A stretch of 64,000 nucleotides of DNA. Source: Methanomassiliicoccus sp. (GTDB lineage Archaea > Thermoplasmatota > Thermoplasmata > Methanomassiliicoccales > Methanomassiliicoccaceae). Position numbers and translations under genes: made by a program. The DNA lies in assembly GCA_012719175.1 (NCBI GenBank), contig JAAYAX010000007.1, positions 59,261-123,260 on the forward strand. Reading direction: 5' to 3'. The notes under the pieces were generated by a model, which made no database searches, had not been told where the DNA came from, and was given only the letters and a program-made list of their open reading frames with translations. Each line of letters starts with the position of its first letter. The first letter of the stretch is position 1. Positions 25,523-35,664 of this stretch are shown here, piece by piece.

Positions 25523-27433
25523 ATGAGCGCTGATAGAGTTTTAGAGGATGCAAAGGAACAGATACGGAAGATCGCTCCTTCCGACGTGAACATCACGGCC
25601 ATCGAGTTCGAGGGGCCTGTGGTAGTGATATATACCCAGGACATGGAGAAGTTCGCCTCCAACAATGATATCGTTAGGCAGCTAGCCCAGGGCCTGAGGC
25701 GAAGGGTAGCCATTCGCCCTGACCCAGGAATGCTGGCCGATCCCGAGGTGGTGGAGAAGCGGATCCGGGAGATCATCCCCGAGGATGCGCAGATCACCGA
25801 TATCTACTTCGAGGACGACACGGGGGAGGTCACCATCGAGGCCATCGCCCCCGGATTGGTCATAGGCAAGCATGGCAGCATCCTCAACGAGATCAAGAAG
25901 GAAGTGGGGTGGGCCCCCAAGGTGGTGCGCGCCCCGCCCCTGCCGTCGAAGACGGTCTCGGACATCCGCAACTATCTGCGGCAGATATCGGATGATCGCA
26001 AGACCTTCCTGAAGAAAGTGGGAAGGCGATTGGCCCGGCCCCGGATAGAGGGCGAGTCGTGGGTCAGGATGACCGCCCTGGGCGGTTACCGTGAGGTCGG
26101 TAGGAGCGCCACCCTGTTGAGCACCAGGGAGAGCAAGGTCCTTATCGACTGTGGCGTGGACCCCTCGGACAAGGAAGGGGCCACTCCCTACTTCAACGCC
26201 CCCGAGATACAGCCGCTGGAAAATCTGGACGCCATCGTCATCACCCATGCTCACCTGGACCACTGCGCCCTGCTGCCGGCACTGTTCAAGTACGGTTATG
26301 ACGGCCCCATATACTGCACTCCTCCGACCCGGGACCTTATGTCGCTCATGCAGCTGGACTACATCAAGGTCTCCTTCGGAGAAGGGAAGAAAGCACCCTA
26401 TGATTCTTCGCACGTGCGGGAGATGGTCGCCCACTGCATCCCCCTCAAGTACGGTGAGACCACGGACATCGCTCCGGACATCAGGCTGACGTTCCAGAAC
26501 GCTGGCCACATCCTTGGCTCCGCGGTGTGCCACTTCCACATCGGCGACGGGCTGTACAACATCGCGTTCACCGGGGACATGAAGTTCGAGCGGACCTGGC
26601 TCTTCAACCCCACGGCCAACAAGTTCCCCCGCCTGGAGACGTTGGTGATCGAGTCCACGTACGGAGGCTACCGTGACATTCAGCCCTCGAGGGTGGAGGC
26701 GGGAAATGCTCTGAAGGAAATAGTGGAGCGGACCATGAAGAACGGAGGCAAGGCCATCATACCAGTGTTCGCGGTCGGCCGTTCACAAGAGGTCATGCTC
26801 GTGCTGGAGGAGATGATGCGGACCAGCAAGTTGCCCAACGTGCCGGTGTACCTTGACGGCATGATATGGGAGGCTACCGCCATCCATACTGCCTATCCGG
26901 AGTACCTCAACTCCCAGCTCCGCACCCAGATCTTCCAGATGGGGCAGAACCCCTTCCTCTCGCCCATATTCAAGAGGGTGGAGACCTCGGAGATGAGGGA
27001 GCGCATATGCCATGACGTCGAGCCCTGCATTGTGCTGGCAACTGGAGGCATGATGAACGGCGGACCTGTCCTGGAGTACCTCAAGGCGTGGGCGGATGAG
27101 CCCAAGAACTCGCTCATATTCGTCGGGTACCAGGCCGAAGGGACGCTCGGGAACAAGATCCAGAAGGGGTGGAGCGAGCTACAGCTCAGCGAGCGGGGGA
27201 AGCCCATCAGCGTAAAGATCAAGCTCAACGTGGAGGTCGCCGAGGGATTCTCCGGTCACTCCGACCGGAGGCAGCTGATGTCCTACATCGCCTCCCTGGA
27301 CCCCAAGCCGGAGAGGATCATCATCGGGCATGGCGACGAGCACAAATGCTCTGACCTGGCATCCTCCATCTACAAGAAGTTCAACGTGGAGACCCGGGCG
27401 CCCATGAACCTCGAGACCATCCGCATGAAGTGA
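25523..27433 (+). CDS. fttA: KH/metallo-beta-lactamase/beta-CASP ribonuclease, archaeal transcription terminator (aCPSF1)
   Basis: The 636-residue protein is the archaeal CPSF73-like nuclease that cuts nascent RNA at U-rich 3' ends and stops transcription. It has two N-terminal KH-type domains (about residues 1-145, including G-K-H-G), a metallo-beta-lactamase core with T-H-A-H-L-D-H, a beta-CASP insert, S-G-H-S-D and the final G-H-G-D-E-H. These histidines and aspartates hold two zinc ions. It probably dimerises through the C-terminus. It is next to psmB, but its own TATA box suggests separate expression. The call is firm. Confidence 0.95.
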   Translation: MSADRVLEDAKEQIRKIAPSDVNITAIEFEGPVVVIYTQDMEKFASNNDIVRQLAQGLRRRVAIRPDPGMLADPEVVEKRIREIIPEDAQITDIYFEDDTGEVTIEAIAPGLVIGKHGSILNEIKKEVGWAPKVVRAPPLPSKTVSDIRNYLRQISDDRKTFLKKVGRRLARPRIEGESWVRMTALGGYREVGRSATLLSTRESKVLIDCGVDPSDKEGATPYFNAPEIQPLENLDAIVITHAHLDHCALLPALFKYGYDGPIYCTPPTRDLMSLMQLDYIKVSFGEGKKAPYDSSHVREMVAHCIPLKYGETTDIAPDIRLTFQNAGHILGSAVCHFHIGDGLYNIAFTGDMKFERTWLFNPTANKFPRLETLVIESTYGGYRDIQPSRVEAGNALKEIVERTMKNGGKAIIPVFAVGRSQEVMLVLEEMMRTSKLPNVPVYLDGMIWEATAIHTAYPEYLNSQLRTQIFQMGQNPFLSPIFKRVETSEMRERICHDVEPCIVLATGGMMNGGPVLEYLKAWADEPKNSLIFVGYQAEGTLGNKIQKGWSELQLSERGKPISVKIKLNVEVAEGFSGHSDRRQLMSYIASLDPKPERIIIGHGDEHKCSDLASSIYKKFNVETRAPMNLETIRMK

Positions 27434-27560
27434 GGCGGGCACTGGGTGCCGGCCCGGCATCGGCTCTTGGATAATACCAGGCGATAAGCTTAGGTCTTGG
27501 GGCCTGTTGCCGGCCTGAACCTTTTTCTTACACTCTTACAGCAATTCGGTTACGGTTGAT

Positions 27561-28490
27561 TCATAGTCCAGGTATACGCAGGCGGCTCTCGTCCCTACCC
27601 TGGACCAGGACCCTGCTGTCCTTCCTCTCCTTCAGTATGTCCATGCCCAACCGCTCCCCCAGGCGGCGGGAGAACTCCACTATGTCGGCATGAGAGGGCA
27701 TATTGTCCATGTGCATGCGTCGGCGGGAGTCCCCCACGAAGACGTAGCCCTTGGGCTCAATGAACATTGGATCGGCGATGGAGTCCAGGCGGGCATATTC
27801 ATCCTCCCAGCCCATGTTCCATCCCTTGACCAGGGTATGCCTGACCACCGTCCTGGTGTCCAGGGAAGGGAACAGCTCCAGGGTCCTCATCAAACGCTCC
27901 CAGCCGTCCGGCTGCCGGGGTACGCACAGGCGCTTGTACACTTCGACGTTGGGGGCGGCCACGGTCACGTACAGCTGTGTGGGTAAAGGATGCAGTTTCT
28001 CCAGGACCTCCGGGTAGGTCCCGTTGGTGACCAGGAAGGTGGTCATCCCTCGGCGGTGGCACAGCTCGATGAGATCGCCGAGATATGGGTAGAGGGTAGG
28101 CTCCCCGGAGAGGGATATGGCCACCTGCTTCGGCTCCCTGGCCTCCTTCCACATCTCCCGGGAGCAGCGCTGGTCGCCCCCGAAGCCGGAGACCAGCTTC
28201 CGCTGCTCCTCGATGCACGCGTCGAGCATGGCCTCGGGCTCGCTCCATCTCTCCACCTTGCCCTCGAAACCCTGCACCCGCCAGCAGAACAGGCAATTGT
28301 GGCTGCACTGGTTCACCACGGGGGTCATCTGCAGGCAGCGGTGGGAACGGATGCCGTAGAACTCCTCCTTGTAGCAAGGGCGGCCCTTAAGGAGGGATTG
28401 CTGCATCCAGTGGCAGAGCTTCACCGCAGCGTGTCCGCCGTGCATCTTATACTGCTGCTTCTCTCGCGCCCGGTTCATGTCGTCGGTCAT
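27561..28490 (-). CDS. taw1: Archaeal TYW1/Taw1, tRNA wyosine radical-SAM enzyme
   Basis: This enzyme makes 4-demethylwyosine at G37 of tRNA-Phe from N1-methylguanosine and pyruvate. The radical-SAM cluster is C62-x3-C66-x2-C69 (Q-C-S-H-N-C-L-F-C-W), preceded by two cysteine stretches for the second cluster, and followed by A-I-S-L-S-G-E-P-T. About 309 residues is the archaeal length. ATG 28490 is seven bases after the rfcL stop on the same strand, so the two form one operon. An extended upstream frame lies inside rfcL and is not coding. Confidence 0.93.
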   Translation of the reverse strand: MTDDMNRAREKQQYKMHGGHAAVKLCHWMQQSLLKGRPCYKEEFYGIRSHRCLQMTPVVNQCSHNCLFCWRVQGFEGKVERWSEPEAMLDACIEEQRKLVSGFGGDQRCSREMWKEAREPKQVAISLSGEPTLYPYLGDLIELCHRRGMTTFLVTNGTYPEVLEKLHPLPTQLYVTVAAPNVEVYKRLCVPRQPDGWERLMRTLELFPSLDTRTVVRHTLVKGWNMGWEDEYARLDSIADPMFIEPKGYVFVGDSRRRMHMDNMPSHADIVEFSRRLGERLGMDILKERKDSRVLVQGRDESRLRIPGL

Positions 28491-28497
28491 GGACACC

Positions 28498-29925
28498 TCA
28501 GAACAGCGTCCTCTGGGAGGGGGCGGGCTGCGGCTTTGCCTCCGTCTTCGCGGTCCTGATCTCCGCGTCCGGGTGCGGGCGCTCGATGGCCCGCTCCATA
28601 TGCTGCTCCTTGGCATCCAGGACCCTCTTTATGTCGTTCATCAGGTGCTTCACGGCGTTGGAGTCTAACTTTTCTCCCAGTAGGAAGGCGACCTCCTCGT
28701 CCTCGAGCTGCAGCTCTATGGCCGTCCTCAACTGGAACCCCTTGTCGTTCTGGAACAGCGTCCTGAAGTACGGCAGCAGCACCTGCCGAGCCTGGGCAGT
28801 GGACTGATGGGTGGCCTCTCCCAGCTTGGCGGAGATGCCGCTCTGTATCGCCCTATTGCTCTTGCTGCGGGACATCTTCATCAGGTACATAGGGAAGCTG
28901 TATCGGATGTAGCCCCGGACCTCCCTGGTCTTGGCGGCGCAGACGCCGAACGACAGCAGGTCACCGGCGTAGCTCCAGAACCCATAGTGCTGACGCCTAC
29001 GCACCCGTCCGAGGAAGGTGTCCGCACGGGCGACGGCCTTCATTCCCCGATAGAGGTCAAGATGGTCCCGGTACGCCACCGGAAGGTTCTCCTCCACCCA
29101 CAGGAGCTTGGTCTCAGGGGTCTCGTCCACCTCCATCATCCGCAGACGGGCTCCCTGGGCATCGGTGGACTTGAACACATCGTCCATGACCGTGTACATG
29201 GTCTTCTCCACCTCCCTCGGTGACACCACCGTGGTATTGAGGTCGGTGACCTCCTCCTTGCCCAAGGCCACTGCCTGGAGGTCCCTGATGGCCGAGCGCA
29301 GGTCGCCCCCGGAGTTGTCCGCAAGGATCTCCAGGGCGCGGTCCGATACCCTCACCCCCTGATCCTTGGATATCTTCCTGAGCACGCTCCTGACGGTCAC
29401 GCTCTTGATGCGGGAGAACTTCACCTGCTCTGTCTGGGACTTCAGCACCGAGCTCTTCTTGGTAAGGCCGTACCAGTCGTTGACGATGAGAATTACGGGC
29501 TGCTTGGTGGACCTCACCAGGTCCACTATGGCGGGGATGCCGCCCCGGTCCTCCTTGCCGCTGACGTTGTCCGCCTCATCAAGGATTATGAGCTTCAGCC
29601 GGCCCTTCTTGGTGGACAGGTACTCGCCGGTGGAGGAGAACGTCTGCCCCATGGCGCCACGGAGGGCGATTCCCTTGATGGCATCGGCGTTGCGCTGGTC
29701 GGAGGCGTTCATCTCCACCACGTCCCAGCCGTAGTCCTTGGCGAGGGCCAGGGCGGCGCTGGTCTTGCCCGTCCCCGGGGTGCCGATGAGGGCGGCGGCC
29801 TTCTTGAGCGGCCTTCCCATCTCCCAAGCGTCCGCCCAGGCCCTAAGCTCCTGAACCGCCTTGGGGTTGCCCACGACCTCATCGAGGCCCTTGGGCCTAT
29901 ACAGCTCCGTCCAATCCTCGCTCAT
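28498..29925 (-). CDS. rfcL: Replication factor C large subunit (clamp loader)
   Basis: This 475-residue AAA+ protein opens the PCNA ring for loading onto DNA. It has W-T-E-L-Y-R-P-K at the start, Walker A G-T-P-G-T-G-K-T, Walker B L-I-I-L-D-E-A-D and sensor 1 around I-V-N-D-W-Y-G. A C-terminal collar domain precedes a charged linker. The last residues, Q-R-T-L-F, look like a PCNA-interacting box. The small subunit is not in this window. A TATA-like element (ATTATTTATC) lies about 30 bases upstream, so the mRNA is nearly leaderless. taw1 follows at seven bases. Confidence 0.95.
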   Translation of the reverse strand: MSEDWTELYRPKGLDEVVGNPKAVQELRAWADAWEMGRPLKKAAALIGTPGTGKTSAALALAKDYGWDVVEMNASDQRNADAIKGIALRGAMGQTFSSTGEYLSTKKGRLKLIILDEADNVSGKEDRGGIPAIVDLVRSTKQPVILIVNDWYGLTKKSSVLKSQTEQVKFSRIKSVTVRSVLRKISKDQGVRVSDRALEILADNSGGDLRSAIRDLQAVALGKEEVTDLNTTVVSPREVEKTMYTVMDDVFKSTDAQGARLRMMEVDETPETKLLWVEENLPVAYRDHLDLYRGMKAVARADTFLGRVRRRQHYGFWSYAGDLLSFGVCAAKTREVRGYIRYSFPMYLMKMSRSKSNRAIQSGISAKLGEATHQSTAQARQVLLPYFRTLFQNDKGFQLRTAIELQLEDEEVAFLLGEKLDSNAVKHLMNDIKRVLDAKEQHMERAIERPHPDAEIRTAKTEAKPQPAPSQRTLF

Positions 29926-30011
29926 GATCGGTGAAAAGATGCCACGGTGTGATAAATAATTGCCCCCAGGTAGGCCGTAATGGCCATGGGGGCTCCGCCG
30001 GGGTGCGAGCG

Positions 30012-30419
30012 TTAACGATTTTTCCCGGGCCGCTTCCCGTCCTCGTATGCCAGGACAGTTATCCCGCCGCCAACCTCCTCTCGCAGGAAGGCCTCTGCCT
30101 CCAGGGCCTCGGAGGCGGATACCAGGACCGTGACCTTGATTCCCATTCCCAAGGTCTCAGAATATTCCTCTACGGCGTCCGGATCTGCCCAGAAGGCCTC
30201 GGGCTCGATGAACTCCAGTTCCGTGACCTCACCCCTGGGGTCCAAACGCCTTATAAGTCCACGGGTACCGACCTCGGTGTCCATGTAGTCGTCCTCGAAC
30301 GCCGTGTCGGGGAACTCCTCCCGGAGGCGCTGAATGCGTGCGGCCCCGGCCATCATGACCATATCCATAGGGAGGGCATGGGCGGAGGAGGGATAATAGC
30401 GCTGCGAGGAGGGGGCCAC
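30012..30419 (-). CDS. Hypothetical acidic protein
   Basis: About 135 residues, with no recognised domain. The middle is acidic (F-E-D-D-Y-M-D-T-E) and the C-terminal part predicts alternating strands and helices ending in a basic tail. GTG 30419 is preferred because a TATA-like GTATAGA lies about 27 bases upstream, consistent with a leaderless transcript; the TTG one codon earlier is possible. It is upstream of rfcL on the same strand, but an 86-base gap and the rfcL TATA box argue against an operon. Confidence 0.5.
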   Translation of the reverse strand: MAPSSQRYYPSSAHALPMDMVMMAGAARIQRLREEFPDTAFEDDYMDTEVGTRGLIRRLDPRGEVTELEFIEPEAFWADPDAVEEYSETLGMGIKVTVLVSASEALEAEAFLREEVGGGITVLAYEDGKRPGKNR

Positions 30420-30676
30420 CAAGTCCGGGTGTTAACGATCAGATTCTATACATAGAACGATCCATGGAAATTCAACGCTCGCACCTGAGAAGGATGAGAG
30501 GATGCGCCATGCGCTCATGAACGAAATCGGTCAGGCGGGAATGACAGGTCATACATTTCTCAACATGCATCTGAAATGGTCTCGTTTTCCTGGTTTTACC
30601 TTATCATTGGTACGTGGAGCCTGGCCTGCTCTTTCGCTTCAGGATCGCAATGGCGAAGATGAGGGAAACTCGGCGA

Positions 30677-31162
30677 TCATTTCGAAGGTGGCACTTCGAC
30701 CGCGAAACCCATTGTCTGGGACAGGTCCACGAGGCCCTCGTGGATGGCCTTCAGCCTCGTCTCCACCGAAGGGTTCCTCCCGTTGATCCTCTCTATGTTG
30801 AGCAGGCAGTCGCGGAGCTCCTCGAAGCGCATCTCCAGAACATCATCGTCACCGCCCTCGAAGGCGGTTCTGAGAGCGTTCACCAGTAGATGGTCCGCTG
30901 CCAAAAGGCGATCGTGCCTCTCGCTCTCATCGCCGTCCAGATGCACGAAGCCTGTGGACATCACGATAAGATTGACCACGAAGGTCCGGGGATCGTCCGA
31001 TCCCTCCGGAGGCATGGCGCCCCTGACCTGATGCAGCAGGTCCCATGCCTGTCTCTCCGCACCTCCACCGGCCAGTTCAGGTATTCCTACCATCAGCTGT
31101 TGCATGAGCGCGGATATGGTGCCGCCTACCTCATTGACCGGAGCATCGCTGTCGTCTGACAT
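30677..31162 (-). CDS. Hypothetical helical acidic protein
   Basis: The 161-residue protein is largely helical and acidic, with M-Q-Q-L-M-V-G-I-P-E-L-A and a central A-A-D-H-L-L-V-N-A-L-R-T-A segment. There is no signal peptide or cysteine cluster. I do not recognise a family. ATG 31162 is chosen over TTG 31180. It lies 33 bases downstream of the flavin reductase on the same strand, so the two are probably co-transcribed, but no functional link is visible. Confidence 0.5.
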   Translation of the reverse strand: MSDDSDAPVNEVGGTISALMQQLMVGIPELAGGGAERQAWDLLHQVRGAMPPEGSDDPRTFVVNLIVMSTGFVHLDGDESERHDRLLAADHLLVNALRTAFEGGDDDVLEMRFEELRDCLLNIERINGRNPSVETRLKAIHEGLVDLSQTMGFAVEVPPSK

Positions 31163-31195
31163 GACATACCCCTGTGACAATAATGCCTCGATGCT

Positions 31196-31729
31196 TTATC
31201 CCTTTATCTCCGGTGGACGCTCAAGCGGCCGGTAGGTGGGTGCGGTGACCGGGGTGTGGCCTTTCAGTACGGTCCGATAGTAGCGGTACGTCATCGGTTC
31301 CCCTCCTAGCAGCATCCCTGTATCGGTGACCTTGCCCAGGAAAAGAGTGTGCGTGACCGCGTCCAACGAGGAGATCACCGAGACCTCGATGTAGGCGAGG
31401 GTATCCGAGAGGACGATGGGGGCGCCGTTGTCGGCTGACCGATGCGGGACCTCCCTGAACTTCTCGACATCGTAGCCATGGTGGAAACCGAACAGGTTGA
31501 TGAGGGACATCGGGGCTGCCGTGCTCAGGACCGAGACGGTGAACGCACCGCTCCTCTGGATCATGCCGTGGGTGCGGTTCACCTTGTTGATGCACACAGA
31601 CAGCAGGAGGGGTTCTGATGCTACCTGGAACAGGGTGTTGGACACCTGCCCGTTATATTCACCATCTTCCGCAACGCCGATGATGTACATTCCGTAGGTC
31701 AGCTCATGGAGGGCGCGGCGGTCGATCAT
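31196..31729 (-). CDS. Flavin reductase-like FMN-binding split-barrel protein
   Basis: The 177-residue protein begins M-I-D-R-R-A-L-H-E-L-T-Y-G-M-Y-I-I-G and has the T-L-F-Q-V-A-S-E-P-L-L-L-S-V-C-I pattern typical of flavin-reductase-like split barrels, with H-G-M-I as a conserved turn. It should bind FMN and reduce it, or pass electrons to a partner. No rubredoxin is fused or adjacent. It is probably co-transcribed with the hypothetical gene 33 bases downstream. Confidence 0.8.
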   Translation of the reverse strand: MIDRRALHELTYGMYIIGVAEDGEYNGQVSNTLFQVASEPLLLSVCINKVNRTHGMIQRSGAFTVSVLSTAAPMSLINLFGFHHGYDVEKFREVPHRSADNGAPIVLSDTLAYIEVSVISSLDAVTHTLFLGKVTDTGMLLGGEPMTYRYYRTVLKGHTPVTAPTYRPLERPPEIKG

Positions 31730-31794
31730 CCTGAGCTGTTAGAGTGCCCAAGCATCATCAATCCTGCGTTTCTAGGCGCACTTCCTTATGTAGC

Positions 31795-34749
31795 CTATTC
31801 GAAGCGCAGGACCTCCGCCGGCGAAACTTTGCTCGCCCCCCTGGCCGCCGGGTACACGCTTAAAAGCGTGGCCACGAAGGCCAAGCCTCCAACAAGAAGT
31901 ATCGGACCCCACGCGATGATGAAGTCGAACTCCATATCCCGGAACCCCGATTCCCATAGCTGGTACCCGACGATGATCCCCAGGAGCGTTCCGATGCCGA
32001 TGCCCAGGACGGCCACGAAGGCGGACTCCAGGGCGAAGTTGGTGACCACCATCCTCCTGGTGTAGCCGATGGCGCGCATCATGCCGATCTCGATGGTCCT
32101 CTCCCTTATGGAGCGTATGGTTATGATGCCTAGACCGGTTATCCCGATGATGAGCCCCAGGGCCAGGAACGCCTTGATGAGGTTGAATATGCCGTCTATC
32201 TGGCTGACCACCTGCTGGGCAAGGCTCTTGAGAGGGATGGTAGACACTCCGTACTGCCAGAACTGGTTCTGCAGCAGGACCGCCTGCTTTTCCGCGTCGG
32301 CGTCTGCGGCGAGCTGGATTAGGAAGAGGTTGGTGCCCTCCACGCCGAGCTCCTCCCTCACAAATCTCTGGTCCATGAAGATGCCGTTGAAGGAGCTCTG
32401 CTTCATGATGCCCACGACTGTGACCGTCACGTTCTGTCCAGACCCGTCGGTCATTTCCACCGCATCGTTCACCCTCACACCGGCGAGGTTCCGGGAGCCG
32501 AAGCCCATGCCATACTGGCTCTCCACCTCCCCCGCGGACCCGTCCACGATGGCGAGGGAAGGGTCTGTAAGCACCGCGTTCCAGACCTCCGCCTCCGATG
32601 CGTAGCGGTCGTGGTCCCACTCCTTCAAGGGATAGTGGCCCTCGGTGTACAAACGTTCGTTCACACCTATGACGCTGTAGAACAGATCCAATTCGTCAGA
32701 GGTGTTGGTGACTGGGTCCACACGCTCGATGGTGACCCTGGGTAGGGCCATGCTCAGCTGCACGATGTTGGTGACGTTGGCCTTGTCCACCAGCTCATCC
32801 GTGGAGTTGATGCCGTCCCACATGTCCACGGGGACACCGGAGAAGGCGAGGACGTCGAAGCCTCCGGAGGTCTGGTCGATTATCTTTGGAATGCCCACCC
32901 CCAGCATTCCCGAGATCATCGATAGGGTGGTAATGGTGAAGATGACCAGTCCGAAGATGAAGATGCTAAGGGCGGTTCGCATCTTTGCCCTCAGCGGATA
33001 AGATATGGCGGTCATCGTCACCGCCCCGTAGCCTCCCTTGGCGGGCACGAGGCGGGTGAAGATGCGGATGATGATGTCGGAGTTGAACATGACCACTGTG
33101 AGCAGGGAGACCACCATGAACACTCCCGCGATCACGAACATCTCTATGTTGCCGGTATAGGGGAAAATCTCAAAGCCCTTTGGAAGCCACACGAACAGGG
33201 TTGCCAGCCCCGCGACGGTCCAGGCGATGCGATCGCCGGCATACTTGCGCAGGAGCAGGCCGGTGGACATCGTTGCCAGGGACAGCCCGCTCTGGGCCGC
33301 CGCCAGGTTCTCGCGGTTCATCCCCACGAGCATGATGACCACCCCGACGGCGAGTATGAGCAGGCCGAGGCGCAGCAGGCCCTTATCATCCCTGAGCCTC
33401 GGCGGCTCGGGGATGTTGCGGACAGCGCGCACGATGTTGAGCTTCGATATCCTGAAAGTGACCAGGTATACCGTGATCAGGGTCAGGGTGAAGCCGGCCA
33501 GGTAGGCGAGGACGAGGGACAGAGGTGTGAAGGTGAAGTACCTGCTGATCTGCAATCCGCCTATGTCGATGACGGCCGTGGCCGCGTGTATGAGGACGAA
33601 TGCCAGGACCAGGCCGGCCATCGTGCCTATGATCGAGGCTATGGAAGCATAGATCCACCCCTCGTAGGTGAACAGCTTCTGCAGGTGCCCGCGCTTCATG
33701 CCCACCGCCCGGGCCGTTCCCATCTCACCCTTCCTCTCCTCCCCCAGCATCGTGAAGATGTTTATGATGAGCGCTATTCCCGCGATTATCGAGAACGACC
33801 CGAAAACGAAGAACAGGGAGATGAACATGGACACCGCCGACCGTCCATCGGTGATGGCCCGATCGCGGTCCCCGCTGATCTCCAGGTTCAGTTCCGGCTG
33901 CATGACGAGGGTGGCGTTCAGGTCCGTACGGGCATCCTCCACATGGTGGCGACCCTCCTCGTCGAGGGACACCAATAGGGTACTGACCATCCCCTCCTGG
34001 TCACCGAGGGTTTGCAGGTCCCCGAGACTGAGGAACACATCGGAGCCCAGCCCGGCGAGCCCCGAGTCCCGTACCAGGACGGCATTAACTATCATGATGT
34101 GGAATTGGTCATGGACCAGCAGCATGTCGTGGCCATCACTGATGTCCAACTTGTTCGCGAGGTCAGGCGACACGTAGGCTTGACCTCCAGAGGGGACCGT
34201 GCGGATGATATCGCCATCCAGGGCAACCAGGCCCCCCAGATCACGCAGGCCCTCGTCCGTCAACCCCATGACCTCGATGTTGGGCGATGATAAATTGGAG
34301 ACGGCATCCTTGATGTTCATCGTCATTTGGAGGACCCATTCCGCCCCGTCCACCGATCCCAGACCGTGGACCGAGTCCCTGAGAGCGGTGACCTCGGAGA
34401 GGTGGTACGATCCGGTACTGTTGGCACCTGCCCCCGTACCACTGACGGTGAAATCGATGTCGCCATAGCTCTGAACGACCTCGCCCACGATCATGTTGTC
34501 CAGGGTGTCTCCGACGACCAGAGAGGCGGAGATTATCGCTGTCCCTACCATCAGACCGCCCAGCACCAGGGCGGTGGTGGATGGTCTCCTGATGACATTG
34601 CGCACGGACATCGTCAGGAGGATGCGGTTTCCGAAGGCGTCAATGAGCACGAAGAGCGTGATGAGGCCGATGATGGCTAGAACCGCATAGGTCAGAGGGA
34701 GCGTGACCAGGGCGACGGCCATAAGGACGATGGCCACTATGGCCGCCAA
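31795..34749 (-). CDS. FtsX-type ABC transporter permease
   Basis: This 984-residue permease has N-terminal membrane helices (about residues 1-80), a large external domain (about 85-310), a central block of helices with two FtsX-type segments around 320-470 and 490-600, a second external domain (about 640-850) and a C-terminal four-helix FtsX domain ending P-A-E-V-L-R-F-E. This double layout is that of MacB-like or lipoprotein-release systems in archaea. The start is unsure: TTG 34749, GTG about 34737 or an earlier non-standard codon could be used. It follows the ATPase gene by 22 bases, so the pair works as one transporter. Confidence 0.85.
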   Translation of the reverse strand: MAAIVAIVLMAVALVTLPLTYAVLAIIGLITLFVLIDAFGNRILLTMSVRNVIRRPSTTALVLGGLMVGTAIISASLVVGDTLDNMIVGEVVQSYGDIDFTVSGTGAGANSTGSYHLSEVTALRDSVHGLGSVDGAEWVLQMTMNIKDAVSNLSSPNIEVMGLTDEGLRDLGGLVALDGDIIRTVPSGGQAYVSPDLANKLDISDGHDMLLVHDQFHIMIVNAVLVRDSGLAGLGSDVFLSLGDLQTLGDQEGMVSTLLVSLDEEGRHHVEDARTDLNATLVMQPELNLEISGDRDRAITDGRSAVSMFISLFFVFGSFSIIAGIALIINIFTMLGEERKGEMGTARAVGMKRGHLQKLFTYEGWIYASIASIIGTMAGLVLAFVLIHAATAVIDIGGLQISRYFTFTPLSLVLAYLAGFTLTLITVYLVTFRISKLNIVRAVRNIPEPPRLRDDKGLLRLGLLILAVGVVIMLVGMNRENLAAAQSGLSLATMSTGLLLRKYAGDRIAWTVAGLATLFVWLPKGFEIFPYTGNIEMFVIAGVFMVVSLLTVVMFNSDIIIRIFTRLVPAKGGYGAVTMTAISYPLRAKMRTALSIFIFGLVIFTITTLSMISGMLGVGIPKIIDQTSGGFDVLAFSGVPVDMWDGINSTDELVDKANVTNIVQLSMALPRVTIERVDPVTNTSDELDLFYSVIGVNERLYTEGHYPLKEWDHDRYASEAEVWNAVLTDPSLAIVDGSAGEVESQYGMGFGSRNLAGVRVNDAVEMTDGSGQNVTVTVVGIMKQSSFNGIFMDQRFVREELGVEGTNLFLIQLAADADAEKQAVLLQNQFWQYGVSTIPLKSLAQQVVSQIDGIFNLIKAFLALGLIIGITGLGIITIRSIRERTIEIGMMRAIGYTRRMVVTNFALESAFVAVLGIGIGTLLGIIVGYQLWESGFRDMEFDFIIAWGPILLVGGLAFVATLLSVYPAARGASKVSPAEVLRFE

Positions 34750-34771
34750 CGCCGTTCTGAGGGAGATCGCC

Positions 34772-35491
34772 TCACCCCAGCTGACCTATCTCGTCGGCAA
34801 TGTGCTCCACATTGCCGTTGGTGGTGACGATGTTACCATCCCGCATGTGTATGATGCGGTCGCACCTCGCGCCCACCTCTGGGTCATGGGTCACGATGAT
34901 GAAAGTCTGCCCGTTCTCCTTGTTGAGACGCCGCATCAGCGACACCACATCATCCGAGGTCCGCACGTCCAGGTCACCGGTGGGCTCGTCGGCCCAAACG
35001 ATCGCCGGTGTATTGGACAGAGCTCGGGCGATGGTCACCCTCTGCCTCTCGCCCCCGGACAGGGCATTGGGGCGCAGATCGGCCCGCTGGGACAGACCCA
35101 CGGTATCCAGAAGCTCCAAGGCCTTGCTGCGGGCCTCCTGTTGGGGCGTGCCGGCGATCAGGAGCGGGAGCTCCACGTTCTCGGTGGCCGTGAGCACCGG
35201 CAGCAGATTATAGAACTGGAATATGAAGCCCATCCGCCTGGCGCGGAAGTTGGTCTTGGAGTTGTCGTTCATCGAGGTGATCTCCTGGTCCTCGATGTAG
35301 ATCTTGCCAGAGGTAACATCGTCAATGCCCGAGAGACAGTTCAGGAGGGTGGTCTTGCCACAGCCCGAGGGGCCCATTATGGCCACCATCTCCCCCTTCT
35401 CTATCTCCATGGTGATGCCCTTCAAGGCCTGGACGGTGATATCCCCGGTGACATAGGTCTTGACTACCCCCTCGCAGCGGATGATCGACAT
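34772..35491 (-). CDS. MacB/LolD-type ABC transporter ATPase
   Basis: This is the energising subunit of the permease that follows it. It has Walker [10 protein letters not shown], the L-S-G-G-E-R-Q-R signature, Walker B with [10 protein letters not shown] and a switch histidine in I-V-T-H-D-P-E. The D-E-P-T-G-x-L-D pattern is diagnostic of the MacB/LolD/FtsE group. ATG 35491 is chosen because the domain starts there; seven extra codons upstream are not conserved in type. The exported substrate is unknown, perhaps a lipoprotein or peptide. Confidence 0.9.
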   Translation of the reverse strand: MSIIRCEGVVKTYVTGDITVQALKGITMEIEKGEMVAIMGPSGCGKTTLLNCLSGIDDVTSGKIYIEDQEITSMNDNSKTNFRARRMGFIFQFYNLLPVLTATENVELPLLIAGTPQQEARSKALELLDTVGLSQRADLRPNALSGGERQRVTIARALSNTPAIVWADEPTGDLDVRTSDDVVSLMRRLNKENGQTFIIVTHDPEVGARCDRIIHMRDGNIVTTNGNVEHIADEIGQLG

Positions 35492-35664
35492 GGCGTACCC
35501 TTCCACCGACAAGTGAGGGCTGGATAAAAAAACATGGTGGCGATTATCCCTCTTGGTGCCTTGGAATGCCCGAGAATGGTTCGGACACAGACTATCGATG
35601 ATGTCCTTATCTGAAATGTGAACTCACGGCGTTACGAATAAATGCCCGCTGACGGTGTTGACCG